The notes below the pieces were generated by a model. That model saw only the letters and a program-made list of their open reading frames with translations, did no database searches and was not told the origin of the DNA. A stretch of DNA of 64,000 nt from a virus: the IMG/VR virus record IMGVR_UViG_3300037264_001145, positions 55,616 through 119,615 of that record. One strand, 5' to 3'. The position numbers and the translations under genes were made by a program. Below are positions 33,627-42,312 of the stretch, piece after piece. The first letter of the stretch is position 1. Every line of letters starts with the position of its first letter.

Positions 33627-34379
33627 TTATTTTCCAGCTAGTCCATCCAGCCATTGTTCTATATGGGGTTTTATAAAATCACACTGTTCGTCCACACTCA
33701 TATTTCTATTGTCAATAACCAACGAAAATTTATCTCTGGGATAATCGTCTAATACGGTTTCAGACACATGGACATCTTTTCCTGCAACGTCTCTTAGCAA
33801 TCTTATTGTTTTACCACCAATTTCATTAATTGTATTTATTTCATTTGGAAATCTTGCGTCCGTAATTAATGCTAGTTTGATATGGTATGTTGCTGCATCT
33901 CTTCTAATTTTATTTATAGTCGCATTAACCCATGCATTATCACACATATTTCTGATTATATCTGTTCCAAAGTATTGTAAAACTTGCCTTGCTGTCATAA
34001 AACCCCGTTGTGCCACAGAATCCATATTGTATAGTTTAGATGGCATATCTTCGAATTTTAATTGTGTCAAACTGTTTTTTTGTTCTTCTGTGCCGTAACA
34101 TTGTTCATGTGTCAAACCGAGCACATCAATACAAAACTCTTTCAAACAATCAGCAAAACTATAAAGTCTTATCTCTCCGTTGCCGAACACTGTATTGAAT
34201 TCACCTTCTTCGACGGTAAACCAGTGATCATTTTTTCTGGCCTCAATTAGTCCTAATTTGTTGATCTTAAAATCTTTTATATTACCATTTCTTTTCAAAA
34301 AAGATGCGGCTATAAAATTTACAAGAGTATTTTTACCACTTCTTTTTTTGCCAGAAGCACAAACAATCAATAATTTCAT
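33627..34379 (-). CDS. Deoxynucleoside monophosphate kinase-like protein
   Basis: 250 residues; GAAGGATAATTGA before the ATG. Residues 10-16 form a P-loop (Gly-Lys-Lys-Arg-Ser-Gly-Lys-Asn-Thr). The later Leu-Gln-Tyr-Phe-Gly-Thr-Asp-Ile-Ile-Arg and Ile-Thr-Asp-Ala-Arg-Phe-Pro-Asn-Glu segments recur in T4 gp1-type dNMP kinases. It would phosphorylate dNMPs for the phage's dNTP pool, with the reductase, dCMP deaminase and ThyX in this window. Length is usual for the family. Confidence 0.72.
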   Translation of the reverse strand: MKLLIVCASGKKRSGKNTLVNFIAASFLKRNGNIKDFKINKLGLIEARKNDHWFTVEEGEFNTVFGNGEIRLYSFADCLKEFCIDVLGLTHEQCYGTEEQKNSLTQLKFEDMPSKLYNMDSVAQRGFMTARQVLQYFGTDIIRNMCDNAWVNATINKIRRDAATYHIKLALITDARFPNEINTINEIGGKTIRLLRDVAGKDVHVSETVLDDYPRDKFSLVIDNRNMSVDEQCDFIKPHIEQWLDGLAGK

Positions 34380-35516
34380 TCAATTATCCTTCAACAAAAA
34401 TTCCTTCGTATTATCTTTCAACACCTTACCGATTTGTTCTTTTATGTCATCGCTATTTAATTCTGCTACATCGTTTACTCTTTCAAGATTAACTGGAATT
34501 ATTCTAAAGTAATAATTAAGTTCTTCCATTAATGTTTCCGTTGCTTCTGTACCAGTCTTATCGTTGTCCATTATAAGGATCAAAGTAAGTGCGCCGGCCT
34601 TTTGGAGTAAAATTCTTTGTTCTTTAGACATGCTCGGACCCATAAGAGAAATGCTGTTTTTAATTCCAGCCATTTCCATCGCCCACACATTGCCTGGAGA
34701 TTCTACTACTATTGCTGTACCAGTTTTGCTGATACTATACTTGGCAAACCAATAATTGTATAAATACAGTTCTTTTTTGAACCCCTTGGAGTGTAACCAT
34801 TTTTCATAAAATAGACATTTATGCTTTGGTGGACAATCCATTATAGGGTTATGGAACATTTTACATGAATCGCATTTCCCCCAAATACTTCTTCCGCTCC
34901 ATCCCACCACGTATTTGCCAGATATATCTAGTATAGGGAAGAAAGATCTTTCGAAGAACAACTTGTTTTTCTTGTTGCACGAAGAAATATGATATTTGCT
35001 TATAGTATTCTCATCTACTCCACGAGTAGGATAATAGGTTGTATCTTTTACTAGGGACGGAAGCATTGTAGAAAGTGGTATCAAGCCATTTTCTTTTGCG
35101 GATTTTTTTACTCTGTATTGTTTGATGATTTTAAATATTTCTATATTCTCTGCCGTCTCTTCGTCCATTTTAAGATCGGACAAATTTAAAATAGTAGCAG
35201 CAAAGATAACAGATTCAATAAACGTAAATCTTCTGTTTAACTTGTTGGACATAGCGCCTCTTATGAGGCCAAATATACTGGTAGAATTTCCAGATATAGG
35301 ATTTTTATGACAATGTTTAGTATTGCATCTCCAGTGAGAAGTTCTTGTGGCAAAATAGAAACTTCTGTGATTATCTCCAGAGTGACATGGGCATCGACCC
35401 TGGAGATAATCGGATCGTTCAAAATATTCTACGCCAAGAGCATCCAAGATTTCCGAGACTCTTTCACAGGCTCGGTCCTGGATATACTTTATTTCTGCTT
35501 CGTTAAATTGTTTCAT
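34380..35516 (-). CDS. DnaG-type primase
   Basis: 378 residues. An N-terminal zinc-binding domain has Cys42-Pro-Cys-His45 and Cys64...Cys69, with the usual intervening Ser-Phe-Tyr-Phe strand. The TOPRIM domain carries Val-Val-Glu-Ser (Glu272) and Asp-Asn-Asp (317-319). A second Cys group (215, 218, 228, 234) lies between them. It makes RNA primers for lagging-strand synthesis and overlaps the DnaB-type helicase gene by 4 bases, a common pairing. Weak ribosome-binding site, so translation is probably coupled. Confidence 0.88.
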   Translation of the reverse strand: MKQFNEAEIKYIQDRACERVSEILDALGVEYFERSDYLQGRCPCHSGDNHRSFYFATRTSHWRCNTKHCHKNPISGNSTSIFGLIRGAMSNKLNRRFTFIESVIFAATILNLSDLKMDEETAENIEIFKIIKQYRVKKSAKENGLIPLSTMLPSLVKDTTYYPTRGVDENTISKYHISSCNKKNKLFFERSFFPILDISGKYVVGWSGRSIWGKCDSCKMFHNPIMDCPPKHKCLFYEKWLHSKGFKKELYLYNYWFAKYSISKTGTAIVVESPGNVWAMEMAGIKNSISLMGPSMSKEQRILLQKAGALTLILIMDNDKTGTEATETLMEELNYYFRIIPVNLERVNDVAELNSDDIKEQIGKVLKDNTKEFLLKDN

Positions 35517-36943
35517 GTTATTTTCGTATTAATAAAAGAATGCGCAAGATGAGATAGCATTTTACCCTCTTTTAATCTAGCTCTTGATAAATCAGCTAAA
35601 ACGTTTACGTAATCTCCCTTGTCCATACCTGGACCAAATCTTGTGTCGCATACGATTAATTTCTTTGTTCCGTTCGATGGTGGGTCTTCGACAAACTCCT
35701 CTTGTGTTTTACTCTTAAGGATTGTGAAATTACTGCATAACCATAAAATTCTGTCTGATCCACTTATTACTTCGGAGCCTTCTCTTTCAACACCATCTCT
35801 ATTAAGTTGTACTGTTGCCAAGATTGGCAACCCCCATTTTACAGCGAAATTGTGCATGGTAGTCATTAGAAAACCAAGCAATTGTGTTTCCTGTACATTG
35901 GCTTTCAGTCCTTCTGAATCCATAAGTTTAAGATAATCGTATATTATCAAACACGGCTTTGCTAGTCCACTATCTAAAAAGCCAACATTTTTTATCAGCC
36001 ATCTTCTAGCTAACGACAACGTTGACTCTATTGATTGACCAGCTATGTTCGTGTGTGTAATTTGTAGTTTCTTAATATTAACTATACTATCCCATACAGC
36101 GTCAGCTTCTTCTTTTATTGTGGCAAATTTTCCTGTTTCTACGTGTGTTAAATCCACGTTAGAAACGAGAGAAGTAAGTCTGTCTTGTTGCATATTTTGA
36201 TCTAACTCAGTATCCAGATATAGAACTGGGATGCCTAATTCCGCCATATTCTTGGCAACGTTTATACAAAAGAAACTCTTGGCTCCCTTAGCTCTAGCCC
36301 CAACGACGTTGACGCTACATCTTCTTAGCCCACCACCAATGCACTGGTCCCAATTTGGGAAGCCCGTTGGTAAACCAACAATATCTTTGGGGGTTTCGGA
36401 TAAAGCTTTTAATCTTTCTTCTAGATTAGAATGTACTAAGACCAAACCCTTGTCTTTGGAGTTTAATTGCCCGGTGAATTCAAAAATAGGGTTTTCTATC
36501 TTGGCGATTATATCATCTATTTTCTCACTACCCTTGATTTCCTCAATATCCTTCAAAACACCGCTTAAACACTTATGTCCTTGTCTTGCCAAGGACAATT
36601 TATATACAGATAATGCTATAGACTTAGTATTATTTTCGGTTGGACAATTGGCGAACAACGCTTCTAAATACTCTGATTCTTTTGTGTTACCATTGAATTT
36701 ATCATAACTAATCACGTTGGCGTTGGCTACTATAACTGGTATATCAAATTTTTCTAATCCCTTCTCGTGAACTAGATGTTTAATAATTGCGAATATTTTT
36801 TGGTTAATTAACCAATGAAAATCTTTGGTATCCAATATTTCTTCTATGTCAATTAATAGGTTGGCTCCATGGTTCAATATGCCAGAAAGTACGGATCTTT
36901 CGCACCCACTGTCATTTAAAATAGAAGTTTCTTTAGTCTGCAT
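35513..36943 (-). CDS. dnaB: Replicative DnaB-family helicase
   Basis: 476 residues; AAGGGG before the ATG. N-terminal helical domain (1-110), linker, then RecA-fold motor: Gly-Leu-Pro-Thr-Gly (190-194), Walker A region Ala-Arg-Ala-Lys-Gly-Ala-Lys-Ser (216-223), Asp-Thr-Glu (244-246), Walker B Leu-Ile-Ile-Tyr-Asp-Tyr (332-337) and Val-Gln-Leu-Asn-Arg (388-392). The residue before the P-loop lysine is Ala instead of the usual Gly. It should unwind the fork 5'-3' and pair with the primase encoded next. Confidence 0.88.
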   Translation of the reverse strand: MQTKETSILNDSGCERSVLSGILNHGANLLIDIEEILDTKDFHWLINQKIFAIIKHLVHEKGLEKFDIPVIVANANVISYDKFNGNTKESEYLEALFANCPTENNTKSIALSVYKLSLARQGHKCLSGVLKDIEEIKGSEKIDDIIAKIENPIFEFTGQLNSKDKGLVLVHSNLEERLKALSETPKDIVGLPTGFPNWDQCIGGGLRRCSVNVVGARAKGAKSFFCINVAKNMAELGIPVLYLDTELDQNMQQDRLTSLVSNVDLTHVETGKFATIKEEADAVWDSIVNIKKLQITHTNIAGQSIESTLSLARRWLIKNVGFLDSGLAKPCLIIYDYLKLMDSEGLKANVQETQLLGFLMTTMHNFAVKWGLPILATVQLNRDGVEREGSEVISGSDRILWLCSNFTILKSKTQEEFVEDPPSNGTKKLIVCDTRFGPGMDKGDYVNVLADLSRARLKEGKMLSHLAHSFINTKIT

Positions 36944-37472
36944 TACGACCCCTTGAAATAAGAGTTTCTAAGCACTTCCTGCATTTTTGTCCAAAGTCCT
37001 TAGTATCTGGCCTATCTGATTTAAAGTCCGTAGCACAATCAGAACATACAACATCATATTCTTTTGGTGGATCTCTTCTGGTTTTTCTTTTATTTGTTAT
37101 TGCTGCTCTCTTTTTGTTGTCCGCTACCTCTGATCTTGTAACAGTATCGTCAGTAATTGGCACCATAGTATTGCCATAATATCCTTTTTTGTTCGGATCA
37201 ACGGGTAAAACAACAGCACTATCCGCATTTTGTGAACGTTTTTTCTTTTTAGTAGTTTCTGTTGGATTCGAAGATAAAGGAGGAGAAGGATTGACTTCTC
37301 TATATTTATCTAACCATCTTCCAAGAATAATAGCTACCGCTTGATCGTCCGTGGTCGAAGAAGATGATGGAATTTCAATGTGTTCTGATGTTAATTCGTA
37401 ATACGCCTCACATATCAATTCCCATTTTTGTTCACTTATACCTTGTTTTATTTTTGATATTGGATTAGCCAT
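36933..37472 (-). CDS. Hypothetical protein with C-terminal zinc finger, replication cluster
   Basis: 179 residues; GGAGGAAAAAC before the ATG. Helical N-terminus (1-60), a Ser/Thr/Pro/Lys-rich middle that looks disordered, and a C-terminal Cys-x2-Cys...Cys-x2-Cys finger (about 145-170) with basic residues around it. Placed directly before dnaB and overlapping it by 11 bases. A DNA-binding accessory of the helicase is possible; nothing in the sequence proves it. Confidence 0.55.
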   Translation of the reverse strand: MANPISKIKQGISEQKWELICEAYYELTSEHIEIPSSSSTTDDQAVAIILGRWLDKYREVNPSPPLSSNPTETTKKKKRSQNADSAVVLPVDPNKKGYYGNTMVPITDDTVTRSEVADNKKRAAITNKRKTRRDPPKEYDVVCSDCATDFKSDRPDTKDFGQKCRKCLETLISRGRNAD

Positions 37473-37884
37473 GTTTTTCCTCCAGATTTCTTTGTCTTAC
37501 TATGCCTTGTATAGCTTGACAGAACAGTTCTATGCGTCTCGATAGGTACGCAATTCTAGATAGTCTTAGTTCTACCTTTTGAACTAGTCTGCCAGCTTTT
37601 GCTTTGTCCTCATTAAACAGTCTACCAGTAATGTTTTTTGCCCATTTCAAGAATCCGTCACACTCATTGCTTTTCTTTTGAAGAAACATTAAATATTGAG
37701 ATAACATAAAAGCGTATTCTGCAAGAATCATTGTTTTTTCTTCTCTCATCTGTTGTACAGACAATTCAAATATTTTTTCAATTTCTGATCTATTCGGTTC
37801 CCTGATTATCAAACACAAGGATTCTTCCCACAATTGAAGATCGTCATTGTACTTTTTATATTCTGTATCAAAAGCATCACCCAT
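37465..37884 (-). CDS. Possible UvsY-like recombination mediator
   Basis: 139 residues, almost entirely helical, with a basic C-terminal helix (residues about 100-139). The helical pattern and the position close downstream of a RecA-type recombinase and before the replicative helicase resemble T4 UvsY, which loads the recombinase on SSB-coated DNA. Sequence identity is not obvious, so this is a context call. It overlaps both neighbours by 8 bases. Confidence 0.35.
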   Translation of the reverse strand: MGDAFDTEYKKYNDDLQLWEESLCLIIREPNRSEIEKIFELSVQQMREEKTMILAEYAFMLSQYLMFLQKKSNECDGFLKWAKNITGRLFNEDKAKAGRLVQKVELRLSRIAYLSRRIELFCQAIQGIVRQRNLEEKHG

Positions 37885-38230
37885 AAATTTCTACCAATTT
37901 AAAATTGTTTAATTTACACCATTCTCTTTTACGACCATCTCTTTCTTGTTGTTTGTTGAAATCAATTTTGGTTCTATGAAAGAATTTTACGTGTTCAACG
38001 TGTTGTCTCCCCTGACATTCAATTACCATAAATCTTGATGGAATAAAAAAATCTAAATAAAATTTCTCAACAGGCACATACACTTCCTCAAAGATATTAT
38101 CATCTGGATACTGTTGTAATAATCGTATCTTTATTGATTTTTGAAATTTAGACCTACTGAAATTTTTGTCAGAAAGATACTTCTTTAGATTTATCTTTGT
38201 GTGAGAACCGTTTAATAGTTTAAGTATCAT
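37877..38230 (-). CDS. Very-short-patch-repair-like endonuclease
   Basis: 117 residues, start coupled to the recombinase stop (ATGA). The core Leu-Asp-Phe-Phe-Ile-Pro followed by Val-Ile-Glu-Cys-Gln-Gly-Arg-Gln-His is the Asp...Glu-x-Gln/Lys pattern of Vsr-like PD-(D/E)XK endonucleases. The C-terminal Asp-x3-Lys-x-Glu-Trp-Cys helix is also usual. It probably nicks DNA in repair or recombination. It differs from the plus-strand nuclease at 8625. Confidence 0.55.
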   Translation of the reverse strand: MILKLLNGSHTKINLKKYLSDKNFSRSKFQKSIKIRLLQQYPDDNIFEEVYVPVEKFYLDFFIPSRFMVIECQGRQHVEHVKFFHRTKIDFNKQQERDGRKREWCKLNNFKLVEIYG

Positions 38231-39264
38231 TTTGGCAATAGTATCTCACGAATTTCATTCTCAAATTTAACAATGTGTTCTGGATTGTTTTTGAAGTATT
38301 CACGAATCTTGTCTAATCCCTGGAGTTTTAATGGATTTTTATTTTCATCCAATATTGACGGTATATTGTACCAACTTCCACTTTTTTGAATTAATCCAAG
38401 ATTTTCGGCGTGAATTATTACATCCTTTGCTGTGTCTATACCTTCTCCGTATCTCAATGGAATTGAACACGGAATATATGGTTTTCCAAGAGCAGAACAA
38501 ACCACATTTACCATAAGATCTTGACCGTCTGGCTCGTTGGTGTCTGGATCTTTATCCCATATTTTTGCCCAATTAACATTTAGCCAAACAGAACAAGCAT
38601 AGCCTATCGCTAATCCACCCTTCTCTATAAATTTTTTCCCGTTAGGCTCCCTGTTTGTTTGAAGTTGACTAAGAAATATCACAATATTGTCGTTGTCGTC
38701 AATGGTTTGTTGAACTTTTCTAAAGAAAGAAGCTAGCAATTTTGGAGTTCCAGCCATGTCACGATTATCACCAATCAATTCACTCTGTTCTGCCATAGTA
38801 GACAAAGCCGCGATACTATCTACAACCGTGACGGCTCGTGGATTATCTTTGATTGTTTGTTCTATAATTCTAAACCAATCTTCCGCCGACAACACCTTGT
38901 CTGGCGTAGACTTGATGATATTTAATTTTTCGGTATTCAAACCTGCAATAGTTTTTAACAAACTTTGACTACATCTTCTTTCTATGTCAACATAAAAAGC
39001 TGGTCTACCATCGTTTATAGCGTTTTTAAGAATATGCAAGCAAAGACTTGTTTTACCAACCTTTGATTTTCCACTGAGCAAACACGTCACACCAGATGGA
39101 ATTCCGCCAGAGAGAGATATGTCCAATGATAATGCTGTTTTAAGTATTTCTCTTTTCTTGTCTATAATCTTGTCGGCAGTTTGAATAATGCCTTCCCCAT
39201 AGGTTCTTTCAAGAAATTTATCAAAACCCTCTTCAACAACCTTATCCGATTTTTTCTTCGCCAC
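38227..39264 (-). CDS. RecA/UvsX-type recombinase
   Basis: 345 residues from a GTG with GGGAG about 10 bases upstream. Ser-Leu-Ser-Gly-Gly-Ile-Pro-Ser-Gly, Walker A Gly-Lys-Ser-Lys-Val-Gly-Lys-Thr (65-72), a Tyr-Val-Asp-Ile-Glu strand with the catalytic Glu, Walker B Val-Val-Asp-Ser (148-151) and a loop region with Gln-Leu-Gln. It should form ATP-dependent filaments on ssDNA for recombination-dependent replication and repair. It clusters with a nuclease, a possible mediator and the helicase. Confidence 0.88.
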   Translation of the reverse strand: MAKKKSDKVVEEGFDKFLERTYGEGIIQTADKIIDKKREILKTALSLDISLSGGIPSGVTCLLSGKSKVGKTSLCLHILKNAINDGRPAFYVDIERRCSQSLLKTIAGLNTEKLNIIKSTPDKVLSAEDWFRIIEQTIKDNPRAVTVVDSIAALSTMAEQSELIGDNRDMAGTPKLLASFFRKVQQTIDDNDNIVIFLSQLQTNREPNGKKFIEKGGLAIGYACSVWLNVNWAKIWDKDPDTNEPDGQDLMVNVVCSALGKPYIPCSIPLRYGEGIDTAKDVIIHAENLGLIQKSGSWYNIPSILDENKNPLKLQGLDKIREYFKNNPEHIVKFENEIREILLPK

Positions 39265-39724
39265 TATTTTCTAACTCCCTTAAAATCGACAATTTGTTTT
39301 TGCTCCTATCGTCTAAATATCTTGAGTTTTGTTCATCGTTTTTAGACGGGAGAACTCTTGCATGGGCCATAAGCAACCTTCTCTGTCTCTCTTTTTCGTA
39401 TTCAACTTTTAATTTTCCCACTATTTTTGTGACCGTTTTTTTAGCCGACAACGATTTGATACACGTCCTTTTTATTATGTCTATTAATACAGTTTGAGCT
39501 AATGGGTTGTCGAAATTTAATAAACACGCAAATGACTCTAACATGTTTCGTAAGTTATGAACACCTTTGATTTCTCTTTTATATTTATTGGTCCAATAAA
39601 TACTGGATTTCCAAAATCTTGAAGTTAGTTTTCTATCACAGTTTAAGCAAACTAATTCTATCAGATAGTTTGGAAAATCTATCCTTAAACCAGGGGTTGT
39701 CGGAGAATCAAAAGATTTTTCCAT
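39242..39724 (-). CDS. Hypothetical protein next to the recombinase
   Basis: 160 residues. N-terminal 60 residues with a Cys-x2-Cys, followed by a Lys-rich helical region; soluble and basic. Weak ribosome-binding site. Overlaps the recombinase start by 23 bases. No family recognised; DNA-binding accessory is only a guess from charge and place. Confidence 0.5.
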   Translation of the reverse strand: MEKSFDSPTTPGLRIDFPNYLIELVCLNCDRKLTSRFWKSSIYWTNKYKREIKGVHNLRNMLESFACLLNFDNPLAQTVLIDIIKRTCIKSLSAKKTVTKIVGKLKVEYEKERQRRLLMAHARVLPSKNDEQNSRYLDDRSKNKLSILRELENSGEEKIG

Positions 39725-39725
39725 A

Positions 39726-40136
39726 TTATCTATTCTCTATCAAGAAAAATCCGGTCTGTTCTTTACTCCGCGTCTCCTTGGCTACCTTGTCCCCTTTGTT
39801 AGAAATCCAAAACATAGTTGAATTTTCGCCATCAAAATAACCAACACAAACTGCGCCACCCTGTCCACCGAAAGGGAAAACTCTGACCTCCTTCATACCA
39901 TAAATATACCCCTTCTGGTTTTTGGGCATATCGAAAGAGTGGTTTCCTTCTACTAGTCGCATACCAACAATTTTAAGGTCTGTATTTGCTTCCAGAAATT
40001 GTTTCAGTCGTCTCCATGCGTGAGCAGTTTTTTCTCTGGTGTCTTGATACACATCTTTGCCGTTCGATAATTCTGCGACATAAAATCTATTAACACCAAC
40101 CGGCAAGGTAAAACTCACTAATTCCATACTATTCAT
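39726..40136 (-). CDS. Hypothetical protein
   Basis: 136 residues; AAAGGAATTTTTAA before the ATG. Mixed strand/helix pattern with a Gly-Gly-Gln-Gly-Gly-Ala loop near residue 92-97; soluble. Adjacent genes have 1-base gaps on both sides, so they are one transcript. No family recognised. Confidence 0.5.
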   Translation of the reverse strand: MNSMELVSFTLPVGVNRFYVAELSNGKDVYQDTREKTAHAWRRLKQFLEANTDLKIVGMRLVEGNHSFDMPKNQKGYIYGMKEVRVFPFGGQGGAVCVGYFDGENSTMFWISNKGDKVAKETRSKEQTGFFLIENR

Positions 40137-40469
40137 TTAAAAATTCCTTTGCGCAAGTGTAAAATGTGTCTTATTTTTTGTCTTCAAAAACGTTACATAA
40201 TAATCGAAACATGTTTTGTTACATTTTCTGAGACGGAAAAAAAGTCCACCCTTTTCATGATCTACTTTTCCTCTACTCATAGAAGAATTTTGGGGGTTAT
40301 AGAGATCTCCATCACTAGAACTTAAAACAAAGTATATACCACCAATACGATGAGCCAAAAATTCTTTTTCGTCTAAAGGCAATTGTTCTTCATTCAAAGA
40401 AGCAAGTGCTCCGTCAACGTTAATGGGGTGTGGCGTTCCATTAATATCTAAATATATTTCATCATTCAT
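40137..40469 (-). CDS. Hypothetical protein
   Basis: 110 residues, start overlapping the preceding stop by 8 bases with AAGG upstream. Mostly beta in appearance, no Cys cluster, no membrane segment. Expressed within a run of small genes. Function unknown. Confidence 0.5.
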   Translation of the reverse strand: MNDEIYLDINGTPHPINVDGALASLNEEQLPLDEKEFLAHRIGGIYFVLSSSDGDLYNPQNSSMSRGKVDHEKGGLFFRLRKCNKTCFDYYVTFLKTKNKTHFTLAQRNF

Positions 40470-40791
40470 TCGTTGTCGCCTTGAAAATTACGAGACCTGC
40501 TGTTTCACCAACCTTGTCGCTAACGTCAAATTTTGTTTTATCATTGGCGCATCCAGGATAAAACTGACCTTTGATTAACATCAATTTATTCATATGTTGA
40601 CATTTTTCACAAAAAACTGCTACTTTCGTTGTAATAGGTTGTATATTTTCTCTAACAAGTTCTTCGTTTGTTTTTGTTATTTGAAAAACCATTAAATCTT
40701 TTTTACAACTACTGCATGAAGCAACAATGGTCCCATGATCATATAAACCAAGGGGCGCTCGTTCTTCTGGTTTACGCAAATCAAGTCTCAT
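40462..40791 (-). CDS. Zinc-ribbon protein
   Basis: 109 residues from the ATG at 40791, overlapping the previous TGA, with GGAGGAAAATATTTG upstream; a longer in-frame start at 40833 lacks a site. Cys-Ser-Ser-Cys and Cys-Glu-Lys-Cys pairs form a four-Cys zinc ribbon in the middle of the protein. Possibly a small nucleic-acid-binding or regulatory protein. Confidence 0.55.
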   Translation of the reverse strand: MRLDLRKPEERAPLGLYDHGTIVASCSSCKKDLMVFQITKTNEELVRENIQPITTKVAVFCEKCQHMNKLMLIKGQFYPGCANDKTKFDVSDKVGETAGLVIFKATTNE

Positions 40792-40985
40792 CAAATATTT
40801 TCCTCCAAAGTGATTGGTCCTGGTTCCACACAAGGTCCATCTAATTCTCCGTGTTTAAACCATTGTTTTTTACGGTCATCGTCAGACATTATATTTAATT
40901 TTTTCTTTCCAAAAATTCTTTCCCAGTTTGCTTCTTCTACTTCTTTTGATACTTGGCAACGCCTTCTTTTATCTCCTTTTCCCAT
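40791..40985 (-). CDS. Small basic hypothetical protein
   Basis: 64 residues; GGAGGAATTTAA before the ATG. Very basic N-terminus, single Trp-x-Arg-Ile helix, no known motif. It overlaps the zinc-ribbon gene by 1 base. Function unknown. Confidence 0.5.
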   Translation of the reverse strand: MGKGDKRRRCQVSKEVEEANWERIFGKKKLNIMSDDDRKKQWFKHGELDGPCVEPGPITLEENI

Positions 40986-41183
40986 TTAAATTCCTCCACG
41001 CCAATCGGGATAGTTGTCCCTAAGATTTTTTTTGAAAACATCAGTAATATTTTCAAAATCCTCTTCCCTTATTACAATTTCGTCTGACGGTTTTCTGTCT
41101 AAACATCGACAATCTACTGTCTTTATCAATAGAGTAATTTTTCCGCTCCCTTTACAATCAGCGCAATTTGGATCTGCTTCCAT
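40986..41183 (-). CDS. Small DnaJ-type zinc-knuckle protein
   Basis: 65 residues. Cys-Ala-Asp-Cys-Lys-Gly-Ser-Gly is a DnaJ-central-domain-like knuckle, with Cys-Arg-Cys 17 residues later completing four ligands. Another such protein lies at 56448. Weak ribosome-binding site. Confidence 0.5.
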   Translation of the reverse strand: MEADPNCADCKGSGKITLLIKTVDCRCLDRKPSDEIVIREEDFENITDVFKKNLRDNYPDWRGGI

Positions 41184-41189
41184 AAAATA

Positions 41190-41744
41190 CTATACTATAG
41201 ACTTGGTTATTTTTGCGACGAAAGTGCCATTTGCTTTGGTAAATTTCGCCAACATTTCTTTATGTTTTTCAGTAAATGGTCCACCATTAGATGTTTGACA
41301 TTCAATTGAACCTTTAACTCTTCTTTGTGTTTCTGGGTCTGCATTTTTAATCGCGGTTGTAACAAGTCCAAGTAAACTGTTGTTTGCGCTTGCCTTAAGA
41401 TAAAACTTTATGATAAGTCCTATAGCCGTAAGAAAAAGTACAACTATAAGCCCCATACCAACCACAACCCATCCAGCGCCAGAGTATTTAATTATTCCTG
41501 AATTATTTATGGTTTTACTTACTTCTATAACTTTTTGTTCTAACTTTTCTACTGTTTCGATATTGTTGTCTACCACTGATTCAAGTTGACTAAAATTATC
41601 TTCAACAATACCCATTCTATTTTCTAATTTAGCTGCGCCGGGAGAAACACACGCCGCCGTGAAAAAAAGTAATATAATCAATATTAATCCGGTCAATAAC
41701 AGAGCCAGTGCTCCAGTGGCTACTATAAGTTTATTTCTTAACAT
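41190..41744 (-). CDS. Membrane protein with coiled-coil
   Basis: 184 residues from the ATG at 41744 (GGGAAGAAAAAAA upstream); an in-frame TTG lies six codons earlier. Two hydrophobic segments: residues about 5-33, close to a Cys at about 32, and about 90-116. Between them an acidic heptad-like helix with repeated Glu/Val/Asn. The C-terminal 60 residues are charged. Probably an inner-membrane protein of host takeover or lysis control. Function unknown. Confidence 0.55.
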   Translation of the reverse strand: MLRNKLIVATGALALLLTGLILIILLFFTAACVSPGAAKLENRMGIVEDNFSQLESVVDNNIETVEKLEQKVIEVSKTINNSGIIKYSGAGWVVVGMGLIVVLFLTAIGLIIKFYLKASANNSLLGLVTTAIKNADPETQRRVKGSIECQTSNGGPFTEKHKEMLAKFTKANGTFVAKITKSIV

Positions 41745-42156
41745 TTTTTTTCTTCCCACCAAACACCTTGTCCACTAATTCATCTGCTAGTTTATTGTGT
41801 TCACGACCTTCCCATTTTATTGTATACGATTTAAATTTTTCTAATAATTGTGAGACCTTATTTTTATGCTTTAAAAGCTCCACATTATTTGTCTTTGCGG
41901 CATCTGTAACTTGTTTGACTATTAATTGAGAATCAACAATTATATGAACTATTTCGACACCTGTTTTAAGAGCCTCTATTAGCCCAGAAATCAACCCACG
42001 ATATTCAGCAATATTCGATGTGCCCTTTTTACCACACTTTTTAGACCCCTGAAAAATAATTGCTCTCGGCTCTTCTGGATCAAAAGCAATCCAAGCACAC
42101 GCCATTTTTCCTTCCCTAATACCACCATCAGTCCTTAATATTATCTCGTTCAACAT
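41731..42156 (-). CDS. rnhA: RNase H type I
   Basis: 141 residues from the ATG at 42156; longer in-frame starts overlap the upstream gene more. Catalytic residues Asp10 (Arg-Thr-Asp-Gly-Gly), Glu51 (Ala-Glu-Tyr), Asp75 (Val-Asp-Ser) and Asp125 (His-Asn-Lys-Leu-Ala-Asp) are all present. It should remove RNA primers from RNA:DNA hybrids during replication. The next gene starts 14 bases before its end. Confidence 0.88.
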   Translation of the reverse strand: MLNEIILRTDGGIREGKMACAWIAFDPEEPRAIIFQGSKKCGKKGTSNIAEYRGLISGLIEALKTGVEIVHIIVDSQLIVKQVTDAAKTNNVELLKHKNKVSQLLEKFKSYTIKWEGREHNKLADELVDKVFGGKKKNVKK

Positions 42157-42311
42157 ACAGTTATAGTTCCGCCTTTTCTTACAACCCATGACCGAATAGA
42201 ATCCAGGGTTTTTCCAACCATCCAACAACCAATTGGAGCAGAATTTGTAACCTTGTTGTCCATAACGACTATGCCGAATACTGCATAAGATAAAACTATA
42301 CGATACAACAT
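42150..42311 (-). CDS. Small hypothetical protein
   Basis: 53 residues. The ATG at 42311 follows the previous stop by one base, and the TGA overlaps the RNase H start (ATGTTGA). Hydrophobic first half and Lys-Thr-Leu-Asp-Ser with basic end. No clear ribosome-binding site, so coupled translation is assumed. Function unknown. Confidence 0.4.
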   Translation of the reverse strand: MLYRIVLSYAVFGIVVMDNKVTNSAPIGCWMVGKTLDSIRSWVVRKGGTITVC

Positions 42312-42312
42312 A

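Noticed and set aside
36231-36707. A 158-residue plus-strand frame opposite the helicase gene
   Set aside because: It lies wholly inside dnaB on the other strand, has no ribosome-binding site and no recognisable motif; the helicase is certain.
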